Shown: positions 32,764-42,505, counted from the stretch's first letter. The stretch is DNA of 64,000 nucleotides from an uncultured Porphyromonadaceae bacterium (GCA_905198125.1 CAJKBH010000001.1:1-64000); one strand, 5' to 3'. Program-made: numbers and translations. The notes: generated by a model not told the origin, from the letters alone.

Positions 32764-32795
32764 ATGTGCATGGTCAATGACTCAATGTGCATGGT
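32764..32795 (+). repeat. 11-bp direct repeat in the receptor mRNA leader
   Basis: ATGTGCATGGT at 32764-32774 and 32785-32795, 21 bp apart (two helical turns), just downstream of the -7 element. It could be a regulator-binding site or simply a slippage product. Confidence 0.5.
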
Positions 32796-32846
32796 AACGA
32801 CTTAACTACGAAAAATATACCACCAATACCACCAATAACAACAGAT

Positions 32847-35591
32847 ATGAAGAGAACTATTCTCGCCATGGCCGTGACGGCAGCCGGACTGGGCTTCGCA
32901 AACGAGGCTTGGGCCGACATCGAGTGTCGCGGTCAGGTAGTTGACGATCAGGGTGAGCCTTTGATCGGCGCATTGGTACAGCTTCCCGGCACCAGCAAGG
33001 GAACGTCGACAGATGTGGACGGATATTTCCGTCTGTCTGTGCCGGACAATGCGAAAGAATTGAAAATCACGTATGTGGGCTATAACGGCGCGGACGTGCG
33101 CGTAGCCTCGAAAATGGGCGTGATCAAACTCAGCCCCAATGCCAAGATGCTGCAGGACGTGATCGTGACGCAGTCGGTGGCCCGCACGCGCCAGACGCCT
33201 GTGGCCCTGTCGTCGGTCGACCAGCTGCAGATCGAGACCAAATTGGGCGCCCAGGAATTTCCCGAGATTCTTAAGACCACTCCCGGCGTATGGGCCACGC
33301 CCGATGGCGGCGGCTTCGGCGACGCCAAGATCAACATCCGCGGCTTCAAGTCGGAGAACGTGGCCACGCTGATCAACGGTATTCCGATCAACGACATGGA
33401 ATGGGGCGGCGTGTACTGGAGCAACTGGGCCGGACTGGCCGACGTGACCAGCAGCATGCAGAGCCAGCGCGGTCTTGGCGCGGCGTTGCTTTCGGCTCCC
33501 TCGGTGGGCGGTACCATCAACATCACCACCCGCAGCCTCGACGCCAAGCGCGAAGGCACCGCATGGTACGGCATGGGCAACGACGGTATGAACCAGTACG
33601 GCCTGATGCTCTCCACCGGTCTGATGAAGAACGGCTGGGCCATTACAGTGTTGGGATCGCGCCGCTGGGGCGACGGTTACGTGCAGGGCACCAACTTCAA
33701 CAGCTACAATTACTTCGTCAACGTGTCGAAGAAGATAGGCGATAACCAGCAGCTGTCGTTCACTGCGTTCGGCGCTCCGCAGACCCACTATCAGCGCAGC
33801 CGCCAGGACGGCCTCACCATCGAGGGATGGCAGAACGTGCGCAACTATATGGACGGCGAGAGCCCCTACCGCTACAACCCCACGTTCGGTTACGGCCTGA
33901 ACGGCGAGCGCAAGAGCTCAAGCTATAACTTCTACCACAAGCCCCAGATCTCGCTGACGCACATCTGGCAGATAGACTACAAGAGCTCGTGGACCAATAC
34001 GCTGTACATGTCCATCGGTACCGGCGGAGGTTACGGAGGTCAGGGCCACGGCACATACAACGGTACCAGCCTCTCCAACTCCTCATGGTACGGTGCATCG
34101 CAGGGCAAGCTCAACACTCTGTTCCGCTGCGCCGACGGCACATTCGATTATGCCGCCATCCAGACCATGAACATGGAATCCACCACCGGTTCGAACATGG
34201 TGATGTCCAGCAGCAACAACAACCATGAATGGTACGGCTGGGTATCGACCTACAAGAACGAGTTCATCCCCAAGACGCTGACCTTCACCGGCGGTCTTGA
34301 CGTGCGCTACTACATCGGCAAGCACAACAACAAGATCATCGACCTCTACAATGGCGAATATTACATGAACTACGAGAACCGCAAGGGCGTGAAGCCGGAG
34401 AACAACGCAGCCGCAGCCGACCCGAACTGGAAGTTCGAGCACTTAGGCGTGGGCGATGTGGTTTACCGCAACTTCAACGGCTACACGGTGCAGGAAGGCG
34501 TGTACGCACAGTTGGAGTACACTGGCCTGGACAATAAGCTGAACGCCGTAGTGTCCGGATCGCTTAACAACACCTCGATGTGGCGCCGCGACTTCTTCTA
34601 TTACGACAAGGAGCACGAGCGCTCAAAGACCAAGAACTTCATCGGCGGCACCGTAAAGGCCGGCGTGAACTATAACATCAACCGTTACAACAACGTGTTC
34701 GTCAACGGCGGCTTCATCTCGCGCGTGCCCTTCTTCAGCAACGGCGTGTTCCTGTCGCAGGCCACCAGCAACGTGATCAACCCCAACCCGAAGAACTCCA
34801 AGATATGGAGCATCGAGCTGGGCTATGGCTATCACTCGGAGGTGTTCTCGTTGAACGCCAACCTCTACTACACGGAATGGCTTGACAAGTGCGACCGCAC
34901 CACCACCCGTACGGGCGAGATCCGTCAGGGTCCCCTCGCCGGCCAGCTGTACACCCTGAGCATGTCGGGCGTCAACGCACGTCACATGGGATTCGAGATC
35001 AACGCCAAGTACATCCCCGTACGCTGGATGGAACTGGAGGGTATGTTCTCGATGGGCGACTGGATCTGGGACTCGAACCCGACCGGTTACTTCTATTCCG
35101 AGCAGGGACAGCCTCTGGCCGACCTGGACGGTACGCTGGCATCGGGCATCCTTGCTCCGGACCACGCATACGCCACGGTGATGCAGAAGGGGCGCAAGAT
35201 CGGCGGCTCGGCACAGACCACAGGTTTCCTGGGCGTGACGTTCAAGCCCTTCAAGGGATTCCGCATCGGCGCAGACTGGGTATGGAGCGCACGCAACTAC
35301 TCCGACTACGAGATCTCAAGCGACTCATATATGAAGAACGCTGAAATCACGGTGGAGGATCCCTGGAAAATTCCATGGGGCAACGAGCTTGACCTGCACG
35401 CCAGCTATCGCTTCAAGATCGCCGGCAAGGTCACGGCCACTCTGATAGGTAACATCAACAACGTATGCGACTACAACTATGTGAAGGACGCATACACGCT
35501 GACCAGCCAGAAGGGCGCCTGGAACAACGCCTTCCGCGTGTTCTACTCCTTCGGCCGCACGTTCAGCGTGAAACTCAAGATTAACTTCTAA
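32847..35591 (+). CDS. TonB-dependent receptor with carboxypeptidase-like regulatory domain
   Basis: 914 residues from ATG 32847, which starts the signal peptide MKRTILAMAVTAAGLGFANE. The carboxypeptidase-like domain (CRGQVVDDQGEPLIGALVQL, TSTDVDGYFRLSV, ITYVGYNG) spans about 25-105. Then come the TonB box LQDVIVTQ, the plug (LKTTPGVWATPDGGGFGDAK, INIRGFKSENVATLINGIPI, LSAPSVGGTINITTRSL) and a 22-strand-type barrel ending FSVKLKINF. It is shorter than most SusC (about 1000 residues), and its partner is not a SusD. It imports an unknown ligand across the outer membrane. A lipoprotein gene follows 12 bases downstream, so they form an operon. Confidence 0.93.
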   Translation: MKRTILAMAVTAAGLGFANEAWADIECRGQVVDDQGEPLIGALVQLPGTSKGTSTDVDGYFRLSVPDNAKELKITYVGYNGADVRVASKMGVIKLSPNAKMLQDVIVTQSVARTRQTPVALSSVDQLQIETKLGAQEFPEILKTTPGVWATPDGGGFGDAKINIRGFKSENVATLINGIPINDMEWGGVYWSNWAGLADVTSSMQSQRGLGAALLSAPSVGGTINITTRSLDAKREGTAWYGMGNDGMNQYGLMLSTGLMKNGWAITVLGSRRWGDGYVQGTNFNSYNYFVNVSKKIGDNQQLSFTAFGAPQTHYQRSRQDGLTIEGWQNVRNYMDGESPYRYNPTFGYGLNGERKSSSYNFYHKPQISLTHIWQIDYKSSWTNTLYMSIGTGGGYGGQGHGTYNGTSLSNSSWYGASQGKLNTLFRCADGTFDYAAIQTMNMESTTGSNMVMSSSNNNHEWYGWVSTYKNEFIPKTLTFTGGLDVRYYIGKHNNKIIDLYNGEYYMNYENRKGVKPENNAAAADPNWKFEHLGVGDVVYRNFNGYTVQEGVYAQLEYTGLDNKLNAVVSGSLNNTSMWRRDFFYYDKEHERSKTKNFIGGTVKAGVNYNINRYNNVFVNGGFISRVPFFSNGVFLSQATSNVINPNPKNSKIWSIELGYGYHSEVFSLNANLYYTEWLDKCDRTTTRTGEIRQGPLAGQLYTLSMSGVNARHMGFEINAKYIPVRWMELEGMFSMGDWIWDSNPTGYFYSEQGQPLADLDGTLASGILAPDHAYATVMQKGRKIGGSAQTTGFLGVTFKPFKGFRIGADWVWSARNYSDYEISSDSYMKNAEITVEDPWKIPWGNELDLHASYRFKIAGKVTATLIGNINNVCDYNYVKDAYTLTSQKGAWNNAFRVFYSFGRTFSVKLKINF

Positions 35592-35603
35592 AGGAGGAAA
35601 GAC

Positions 35604-37061
35604 ATGAAAACAATAATGAAATTCATTGCGCCGGCGGCGCTGATGATGCTGGGTCTTGCCTCGTGTGGTGAAGACAGCTGGAACAACCACCTGGACGGTT
35701 TCGAGGGTGGCGAGAATATGGATCAGGTCCTGCCCGGTATCAACTATACGCTGACGGCCGCCGACTACAAGGCCTTTGCCGAAAACAGCTTCAACAAGGA
35801 CCTGGCAGCCAAGGATGAGGCCGACGGCACGTCGCCGGACGCCGTAAAGGCCCTGGCCGCAGTGGCCAAGCAGCAGTACATCACGCCGGCCACTCCCGCC
35901 GAGCGTTATATGCCCAACCTGCTGAACGACCCTCAGTTCGCATACTATGCCGTCAGCAACGGATCGGCCGTCAACGTGACTTACCGCGAGGTGAGCGAGG
36001 TGCCCGAGCTGATTGAGGGCGTGAACGCTTCCTCAAGCTATAAGGTGACATCCGACGATTACCAGACGGTATACGCCGGTGATGCGGATTACATCGACGC
36101 CTTCTCGCCGATGCACCCCGTGTCCACTTGCATGGGCGACGTGCTGAAGGAGGCTCTGCCCGATGCCAAGGCCGGTGACTTCGTCGTCGCTCAGTACAAC
36201 GAGACCGACATCAACCCGAACTTCAATCTTGACGGCCCCGACTACGGCACCGTCAGCGTGTCGAAGTACGGCGCGTACAAGTTCGACGGCTCGGCTTGGG
36301 CCGTGCAGGACGTGACCATGATCCAGCCCGCCGACTTCGCGTCGATGGGCCTGACATACGGCAACTTCTCCGGCACGCAGGCTGCCGAATATCTTCCCAA
36401 GTTCCTGGCGCTGACTTATCCTTACGCAAAGGAGGACGACGAGATGTATATCGGCTATAAGTACTTTGCCAACAAGGAGACCACCAACGCATGCGCTCTC
36501 TGGGCCTTCGACGGCACGAAGTGGTATGACAAGGTGGCCACCAACGGCGTGCAGGAAGTGACCAACCAGTTCGTGAAGCGCGACGGCAAGTGGGAACTCG
36601 ATCCCTCCATCACCATCACGCTGCCTACAGGCAAGGGTCAGGCATACAGCGCCACTTTCTATCAGGCTTGCGTGGACTGGGTGAAGGACAACGTGCCTGA
36701 CGGCGACAAGTACATTACCAGCTACGGCAACAACGACTACTACACCGGAGCCTCGGCCTATCAGAACAACATCGACCTGCGTCCCGGCTCGGCACGCCTG
36801 CAGTATGCCGCCGCATACGAGGGAATGACCGACGAGGAGGTTGTGGCCACAATGAAGAAGCGCTTCGAGGACGAGGTGGCACCCGCCGTGCTCCATGAAT
36901 GGTATCCCGACATGGCGCCGATGGGCGATTTCCATCCCACCGTCACCATCCACTTCTTCATCTACGACGGCGCGACGAAGGCCGAGACCATCGTGTTCGA
37001 GTGCCAGAGCAAGGGCGAGTTCAAGTTCGTGAGCTGCACCTGGAACAAAAAGGAGGAATAA
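35604..37061 (+). CDS. Receptor-associated lipoprotein of unknown function
   Basis: 485 residues. The lipoprotein signal is MKTIMKFIAPAALMMLGLAS before CGEDSWNNHLDGFEGGENMD. The mature part contains repeated aromatic-rich beta motifs (YGAYKFDGSAWAVQDV near residue 225 and ACALWAFDGTKWYDKVATNG near 300) and ends FKFVSCTWNKKEE. It lacks the TPR-like helices of SusD. It is presumably a surface-exposed binding lipoprotein working with the TonB receptor encoded 12 bases upstream, in the way SusD works with SusC. I do not recognise a named family. A terminator follows. Confidence 0.75.
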   Translation: MKTIMKFIAPAALMMLGLASCGEDSWNNHLDGFEGGENMDQVLPGINYTLTAADYKAFAENSFNKDLAAKDEADGTSPDAVKALAAVAKQQYITPATPAERYMPNLLNDPQFAYYAVSNGSAVNVTYREVSEVPELIEGVNASSSYKVTSDDYQTVYAGDADYIDAFSPMHPVSTCMGDVLKEALPDAKAGDFVVAQYNETDINPNFNLDGPDYGTVSVSKYGAYKFDGSAWAVQDVTMIQPADFASMGLTYGNFSGTQAAEYLPKFLALTYPYAKEDDEMYIGYKYFANKETTNACALWAFDGTKWYDKVATNGVQEVTNQFVKRDGKWELDPSITITLPTGKGQAYSATFYQACVDWVKDNVPDGDKYITSYGNNDYYTGASAYQNNIDLRPGSARLQYAAAYEGMTDEEVVATMKKRFEDEVAPAVLHEWYPDMAPMGDFHPTVTIHFFIYDGATKAETIVFECQSKGEFKFVSCTWNKKEE

Positions 37062-37144
37062 TCCGATGGAACCGTAACACTGTTGGTGACACAAAATTTG
37101 TGATACTTATTAGTGATTTTAACCTTGCGGTAGATAATAAAGAG

Positions 37145-37176
37145 CGGGATCGATTTTTCATCGGTCCCGTTTTTTT
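37145..37176 (+). terminator. Rho-independent terminator after the receptor-lipoprotein operon
   Basis: Stem CGGGATCGAT (37145-37154) pairs with ATCGGTCCCG (37160-37169), one G-T pair, followed by a run of seven T. It lies 84 bases after the lipoprotein stop. Confidence 0.85.
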
Positions 37177-37276
37177 GTCAGACTTCCATAAAAAATAATC
37201 TAATTTAAGTTTCGCTTAAATGGAATTGATTAAAAAGTCCTCTCACAGAACTATTTCGGCCGCTTCGCTATGCCGA

Positions 37277-37473
37277 CACTGAACTGACAGAATGACACAG
37301 AATTTTTATATGTCAGCATCTTGGTTAGATGCGGCCATTTCACAGACCTTGACAGAATACTCACCGAAGTCTTCCGTGCCGGTTCTGGCCCGGCTTGCCG
37401 GTCTGTGCCGGGGCAATCAGACATCACAATAGAAATGAAAAATATTTTTCTGTGCAGTTCTGTCAGTTCTGTG
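37277..37473. repeat. Foldback region with 26-bp imperfect terminal inverted repeats
   Basis: The 26-bp sequence at 37277-37302 matches the reverse complement of 37448-37473 at 22 of 26 positions. Between them lies a GC-rich patch (about 37379-37415) with several short inverted GCCGG-type repeats. No gene is present. It could be a small non-autonomous element or a structured RNA. Confidence 0.5.
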
Positions 37474-37662
37474 CCGAGGCAGCGCCCCGGATAAGTTCTG
37501 TGAGCAAATATTTAAATCATTCCCAAACACAATCGAAACTTGAATAATATAATTGGCATCTTACAAAATAAGCAGTCGCTTTACATCTCCTTGTAATGAG
37601 TGGAGGAATGTGTCCCCAGTGTCATCGCAAAGACTTTAAGATATTAATATATTTGCAAAAAC
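37474..37662. other. AT-rich gene-free stretch
   Basis: This is the rest of the gene-free gap (37062-37963) between the terminator and the lipoprotein genes. Apart from the foldback before it and the promoter after it, nothing coding or structured was recognised. A second -7-like TATATTTG lies at 37648-37655. Confidence 0.4.
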
Positions 37663-37693
37663 TTTGTCAATCGGTGAATTTTATTTAATTTTG
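37663..37693 (+). promoter_or_regulatory. Promoter upstream of the small lipoprotein genes
   Basis: TTTG at 37663-37666, a 19-base spacer, and TAATTTTG at 37686-37693, a full consensus match. The leader to the first lipoprotein ATG is about 265 bases and contains a hairpin-capable AGCCCGCGCCG-like patch near 37805-37820. Confidence 0.7.
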
Positions 37694-37963
37694 CAATGCA
37701 GTAATCGTTTGGGAGTATTGCACCTGACATATTAGCTCAATCGCTATCTGAATCACCACCTCGGAATTGAAACGAGCTATATATAATCAAATTGAGAATC
37801 GTGCCTAACGGCGCGGGCTTTCTCGTATTTGATTATGGCTTGTGGTGAGCCAAGATAGCGTATGATGGAAGTCTGCGCTTTTGTTTTATCAGCGATAGTG
37901 CATACTAAGTCAAATATTCATAGTGGCAGTATTGCACAAAACTATAATAAACTGATGAGACAA

Positions 37964-38704
37964 ATGAAAAAAATTCTATTCATTCTGACACTTATTATGC
38001 CGGTCCTCGCATTTACAGGGTGCGGAGGCGATGATGATGAGCCGAGTGTCCCAGACCAAACACTTAACGTAGGACTGACGTATAATATTCCTGCTGATGG
38101 TATCTGGGATTCAGCCAATGATTTAATCGCTACAGTCAATGGCAAAACCGTGAAAGGTGTGCGGGTGGGTTCAGTAGTAATTAGCAATGGAGAGTTATCG
38201 TTCGATGTGACAGTAACACCAACGGTTACACTCTTTAAAGATCCCTGTCTGGACTTTGGCGCAAATGCGCAGACAGTTAAGAATGCGATGAAGGGATATG
38301 AATATGTGGGAGAGGACGATGACGTAATAACTTATATGGACAGATCCAACTCTGTAGCATACGGCTATTCGTTTAAAAATTCCAAACTGTCCATGTCTAT
38401 GGTTATCGCTCCAAGTTCTATTGGTTCCACTTCTCGTGTCGCCGAGCACCTTGCAGAACGATATGTTCCGGTAACAAGTGAAGACGATTACATTGGTATG
38501 GTCTCACCGGATAAAAAGGTGCTTGTTATTGTCATGGTAAAAATGCAGTCTGGAAATACTGTATATGTTATTGCCTTTACTGAAAGCACAATAAACACTA
38601 AAAGCAGTTCACATGAATTTGACTCCCTCTTTAAGAAAATCGATAATGCCATCCCCGGCGTAACAGTAAAAGGAGGAGTCGTTAAGGAGAGCCTTGGATT
38701 GTAA
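37964..38704 (+). CDS. Hypothetical lipoprotein
   Basis: 246 residues from ATG 37964, chosen because it starts the lipoprotein signal MKKILFILTLIMPVLAFTGC; the frame is open 102 bases further upstream. An Asp/Glu linker (GGDDDEPSV) follows the lipid Cys, then a beta-rich domain (LNVGLTYNIPADGIWDSAND) and a second half with VSPDKKVLVIVMVKM. I do not recognise the family. It is AT-rich compared with the neighbouring receptor genes. It lies 66 bases upstream of another lipoprotein gene, so they probably form an operon. Confidence 0.7.
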   Translation: MKKILFILTLIMPVLAFTGCGGDDDEPSVPDQTLNVGLTYNIPADGIWDSANDLIATVNGKTVKGVRVGSVVISNGELSFDVTVTPTVTLFKDPCLDFGANAQTVKNAMKGYEYVGEDDDVITYMDRSNSVAYGYSFKNSKLSMSMVIAPSSIGSTSRVAEHLAERYVPVTSEDDYIGMVSPDKKVLVIVMVKMQSGNTVYVIAFTESTINTKSSSHEFDSLFKKIDNAIPGVTVKGGVVKESLGL

Positions 38705-38770
38705 TTGATTTATAAGCAGTTTCTTGCATATACCAGCATCTCAAAATTACAATTATACAAATTATATAGT

Positions 38771-39172
38771 ATGAAAAATTCATTTAAAATCTTATTCATC
38801 CTTATGGTTGGATTGCTGGCTCTTGCATTTCAGGGGTGCAGCAAAGACGATGATGGCTTGTCTAATGACGACATCGTTGGCACGTGGAAGTTTACTGAAG
38901 TTTCCACTAACGGTACAAACTTCATAAAGTGGCCTTATCAATCCACAGGCGCCACGTTCCGCTCAGATGGCACATACCGCGGATTCGGATATTTCGGCAC
39001 AGGATCCGGAACATGGAAGAAGAAAGGCAAATCCATTATAACCTATATTGATGGAAAGGAATATCTTCGTTATGAGGTAAAAGAGCAAACCTCGGCATCT
39101 GCAACTCTTGTTATCTCAATGACGGGATCCGATGCATCTATTTGGGTGCGTTGTGTGAAAACGAGCGATTAA
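38771..39172 (+). CDS. Small lipocalin-like lipoprotein
   Basis: 133 residues from ATG 38771. The signal is MKNSFKILFILMVGLLALAF with lipid Cys in FQGCSKDDDG. The mature domain begins IVGTWKFTEVSTNGTNFIKW and continues ATFRSDGTYRGFGYFGTGSG, TWKKKGKSIITY, the pattern of the lipocalin-like beta-barrel domains common in Bacteroidales lipoproteins. Its ligand is unknown. It shares a promoter with the lipoprotein gene upstream and is followed by a long hairpin. Confidence 0.75.
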   Translation: MKNSFKILFILMVGLLALAFQGCSKDDDGLSNDDIVGTWKFTEVSTNGTNFIKWPYQSTGATFRSDGTYRGFGYFGTGSGTWKKKGKSIITYIDGKEYLRYEVKEQTSASATLVISMTGSDASIWVRCVKTSD

Positions 39173-39206
39173 TCCATAGGGGATTGTTTTGCCCATTTAT
39201 AGCATT

Positions 39207-39254
39207 ATAAAAGAGTTTTGAAGCTATTTTTATTAGTATTCAAAACTCTTTTAT
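39207..39254. terminator. Long hairpin terminator after the lipoprotein genes
   Basis: A perfect 16-bp inverted repeat (39207-39222 and 39239-39254) with AAAAGAGTTTTGAA-type arms and a 16-base AT-rich loop. It is AT-rich but long. It lies 35 bases after the lipocalin-like stop and is convergent with the Rpn gene, so it may serve both. Confidence 0.65.
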
Positions 39255-39358
39255 GTTACTCAACTTTAGCATGATTCAAAGATTCAGACAGCCGGTTCCG
39301 TCAGGTGAATTTTTGATTCATGCCTGTGAATTTGAGGGAACTTGTTAATAACGATAAA

Positions 39359-40210
39359 CTATGCCGAAGCTATTGTTTTGGCTTCTTCGGGCGATATGCC
39401 CAATAATGTGGCGATTTTGTCTATGGCCATACCTAAATTCTTCATATTCAAAATGGAGGATTTCAATGTCTCTTTGCGAGCTTCCTTGCGAGTTTCTTCG
39501 CGTATTATCTCTCCCCATTCCATTATGCCTTGACGGTCGTTGATCATTCGCTGGCGAGACTCACTGTAGGCCACGGCCTCCTCATTGACCAGATTGCTCA
39601 TATCAGCTGCATCAAATAATTCATCAAATTCCGGGTATCCCTTTGGCTTGCTATTCATAGTTTCAATATTTTTAAGTAAAAACAACCATCGTTCCACATC
39701 AGTTTCACATTCCTCAAACGTATGCTTGTTCATCATGGTCAGATCGAGGAAAATATTGTTGAGTCTGTGCGAGAAGCGCTCCTTGCAGGTGAAATCATAC
39801 AGCCCCACCTCTCTGAGCGGAACTGGATCATGACCTAACAGATGGAAGTCCATTATGAAAATACCATAAATGTCGTTGAGATTGTACGTTCTGTCGCCGC
39901 GCTTCACCTGACGCATCAGCAGACTACAGCAATATGTAAGGGCTCGGTCGCTGAATGTGGGCTGTATGGTACGCTGCATTTCCACGATGATATGCCTTTT
40001 ATGCTGCGTCACACAATATATGTCATAAACCACTCGCTTCTCGTCCGAAGTATTGGGAATAGACTCCTTATCATGAAATGTCAGGCTCACAATTTTGTCT
40101 TCCAGATTCAGAATATGATTCAGAAACTGGATGAGAATTGATTTGTTCTTTTCGCTTCCGAATGTCCGTTTGAACGCATAATCGGACATCAGGTTCATAT
40201 AACGCGGCAT
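39359..40210 (-). CDS. Rpn-family PD-(D/E)XK nuclease/putative transposase (copy 1)
   Basis: 283 residues. It begins MPRYMNLMSDYAFKRTFGSE, the typical start of the PF12784-type family. The PD-(D/E)XK core motifs are visible as VVYDIYCVTQHKRHIIVEMQ (D...ExQ). The downstream RALTYCCSLLMRQVKRGDRT and IYGIFIMDFHLLGHDPV are also conserved. A helical linker (EIIREETRKEARKETLKSS) leads to a small C-terminal domain (GMAIDKIATLLGISPEEAKT). Rpn proteins promote RecA-independent recombination and have DNA endonuclease activity in E. coli. Most residues in the first ~225 are identical to the second copy at 62646-63554. It is a single-gene unit with its own promoter. Confidence 0.92.
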   Translation of the reverse strand: MPRYMNLMSDYAFKRTFGSEKNKSILIQFLNHILNLEDKIVSLTFHDKESIPNTSDEKRVVYDIYCVTQHKRHIIVEMQRTIQPTFSDRALTYCCSLLMRQVKRGDRTYNLNDIYGIFIMDFHLLGHDPVPLREVGLYDFTCKERFSHRLNNIFLDLTMMNKHTFEECETDVERWLFLLKNIETMNSKPKGYPEFDELFDAADMSNLVNEEAVAYSESRQRMINDRQGIMEWGEIIREETRKEARKETLKSSILNMKNLGMAIDKIATLLGISPEEAKTIASA

Positions 40211-40269
40211 ACAATAATTTTCTTTTACAGGCTATACTTCTATAATGCAGCGTTGATTCGTTGCAAATG

Positions 40270-40277
40270 CAAATATA
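40270..40277 (-). promoter_or_regulatory. -7 promoter element of Rpn copy 1
   Basis: The minus strand reads TATATTTG, 59 bases upstream of the Rpn start, matching TAnnTTTG. Confidence 0.5.
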
Positions 40278-40456
40278 ATAATTTTCTACGATAAGGCAAA
40301 TAGAAAGGATAAATTGAGGCCTTTATGTATAGTCTGCGGCTCGAAAAGTCAGTGTGTGCTCGCTGAGAGGAATATCGGCCTGTTTTTTGTTATAGAGTAT
40401 AGGGATCGGATAATTAGATTAAACATGATATGAAAATATAAAAAACATAAAAGATT

Positions 40457-42505
40457 ATGCCAACCGGAAAAATTGGGGTAACTACTGAAAATATATTCCC
40501 CGTCATCAAGAAGTTCCTGTACAGCGACCATGAGATATTCCTGCGCGAGCTGGTGTCAAACGCCATCGACGCCACCCAGAAGCTGAAGACGCTGTCGTCG
40601 TTCGGCGAATACAAGGGCGAACTTGGCGAGATGGACGTGCGTGTCAAAATTGACAAAGAGGCGGGAACGCTGACTGTCAGCGACCGTGGCATCGGTATGG
40701 ACGCCGACGACATCGACCGCTACATCAACCAGATCGCGTTCTCGGGCGCCGAGGAATTCTTAGAGAAATATAAGGACACTGCCAATTCCATCATCGGCCA
40801 CTTCGGACTCGGATTCTATTCGGCGTTCATGGTGTCGAAGAAGGTCGTGATCCGTTCGCTGAGCTACAAGGAAGGCGCCAAGGCTGTGGAATGGACCTGT
40901 GACGGCAGCCCCGAATATACGCTGACCGAGACCGACAAGGAGGGCCGCGGTACAGACATCATCCTTTACATCGACGATGACAGCAAGGAATTCTTAGAGC
41001 AGGCGCGCATCGACACGCTGCTGAAGAAGTATTGCCGCTTCCTCCCCGTGCCTGTGATTTCGGGCAAGGTCAAGGAGTGGAAGGACGGCCAGTATGTAGA
41101 TACGGACAAGGACAATGTGGTGAACGACACCGAGCCGCTGTGGACGCGCAAGCCGTCGGAACTGACCGACGAGGACTATCTGAAGTTCTACCACGAGCTG
41201 AAGCCGGGCGAGGAGGATCCGATGTTCTGGATTCATCTGAACGTGGACTATCCCTTCAATCTGACCGGTATCCTCTACTTCCCGAAGATCAAGGCCAACG
41301 TGGACGTGAACCACAACCGCATACAGCTGTACTGCAACCAGGTCTATGTAACCGACCAGGTGGAGGGCGTGGTGCCTGAGTTCATGATGCTGATGCAGGG
41401 TGTGATCGACTCTCCCGACATCCCGCTGAACGTGAGCCGAAGCTATCTGCAGGCCGACTCGCAGGTGAAGAAGATTTCCGGTTACATCTCGAAGAAGGTG
41501 GCCGAAAAGCTGGACAAGATGTTCAAGGACAATCGCGCCGAGTTCGAGAAGAAGTGGGACGACATCGAGGTGTTCATCAAGTACGGTATGCTGACCGACG
41601 AGAAGTTCTACGAGGCGGCCAAGAAATTCTTCCTGCTCAAGGACGTGCAGGGCAAGTACTACACCCTCGATGAATACAAGACCTTAGTATCGGCCGAGCA
41701 GACCGACAAGGAGGACAGCGTGATATATCTGTACGCCACGGACAAGACCACACAGTTCGGCTATATACAGGGAGCCGAGGACAAGGGCTACAACGTGTTG
41801 CTGATGAACGGTCAGCTTGACCAGCACGTTATCCAGATGCTGGAGTCGAAGCTGGAGAAGACCCGTTTCGTGCGCGTAGACTCCGACACTCCGGAGCGTC
41901 TGATACGCAAGAGCGACGACAACGCCACCGACCTTGACTCGCTCGAGATTGAGGTGCTGACCGGCATGTTCCGCAGCCAGCTGCCTACGGTGGAGAACAC
42001 CAACTTCATCGTTGAATACAACGCGCTGAAGGGCGACGACGCACCCGCCACGCTGACGCAGAACGAGATGATGCGCCGTATGAAGGACATGGCGGCCATG
42101 CAGCCCGGCATGAACTTCTACGGCCAGATGCCCGACATGTATTCATTGGTTGTCAACACCGAGCAGCCTGCGGTGCGCAAGGTGGTGAAGGAAGCCGCCG
42201 GTGCGTTGACCGGTGAGCTGACGCCGCTGCGTAGCAAGGTCGACGAACTGAACAATGAAATCACCTCGCTCCGCACCGACCTCAAGGAGAAGAAGGAAGA
42301 GGACAAGGCCGAAGCCGAGCAGAAGATAGCCGCCAACGAGAAAGAGGCCGGCGACCTGCGCAAACAGCAGGAGGACATCATCGCCGCATACGCCGCCAAG
42401 GTGCCGGTAGTGCGTCAGATCATCGACCTGGCCCTGCTGAAAGGCAACATGCTGAAGGGCGAGGAACTCTCCAGGTTCATCGCACGCTCGGTCAGCTTGC
42501 TCTGA
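40457..42505 (+). CDS. htpG: Molecular chaperone HtpG (Hsp90)
   Basis: 682 residues. The N-terminal GHKL ATPase shows SDHEIFLRELVSNAIDATQK, VSDRGIGMDADDIDRYINQI and GHFGLGFYSAFMVSKKV, the ATP-binding motifs of Hsp90. The middle domain has LPLNVSRSYLQ-type sequence (IPLNVSRSYLQADSQVKKIS). The C-terminal dimerisation region contains a long Lys/Glu-rich helix (EITSLRTDLKEKKEEDKAEA) before RQIIDLALLKGNMLKGEEL. It is an ATP-dependent cytoplasmic chaperone. It stands alone between Rpn copy 1 and the aryl-polyene-like cluster. Confidence 0.97.
   Translation: MPTGKIGVTTENIFPVIKKFLYSDHEIFLRELVSNAIDATQKLKTLSSFGEYKGELGEMDVRVKIDKEAGTLTVSDRGIGMDADDIDRYINQIAFSGAEEFLEKYKDTANSIIGHFGLGFYSAFMVSKKVVIRSLSYKEGAKAVEWTCDGSPEYTLTETDKEGRGTDIILYIDDDSKEFLEQARIDTLLKKYCRFLPVPVISGKVKEWKDGQYVDTDKDNVVNDTEPLWTRKPSELTDEDYLKFYHELKPGEEDPMFWIHLNVDYPFNLTGILYFPKIKANVDVNHNRIQLYCNQVYVTDQVEGVVPEFMMLMQGVIDSPDIPLNVSRSYLQADSQVKKISGYISKKVAEKLDKMFKDNRAEFEKKWDDIEVFIKYGMLTDEKFYEAAKKFFLLKDVQGKYYTLDEYKTLVSAEQTDKEDSVIYLYATDKTTQFGYIQGAEDKGYNVLLMNGQLDQHVIQMLESKLEKTRFVRVDSDTPERLIRKSDDNATDLDSLEIEVLTGMFRSQLPTVENTNFIVEYNALKGDDAPATLTQNEMMRRMKDMAAMQPGMNFYGQMPDMYSLVVNTEQPAVRKVVKEAAGALTGELTPLRSKVDELNNEITSLRTDLKEKKEEDKAEAEQKIAANEKEAGDLRKQQEDIIAAYAAKVPVVRQIIDLALLKGNMLKGEELSRFIARSVSLL

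Noticed and set aside
32847..37061. Standard SusC/SusD polysaccharide utilisation locus
   Set aside because: The lipoprotein lacks SusD features and there are no adjacent glycoside hydrolases or sensor regulators.
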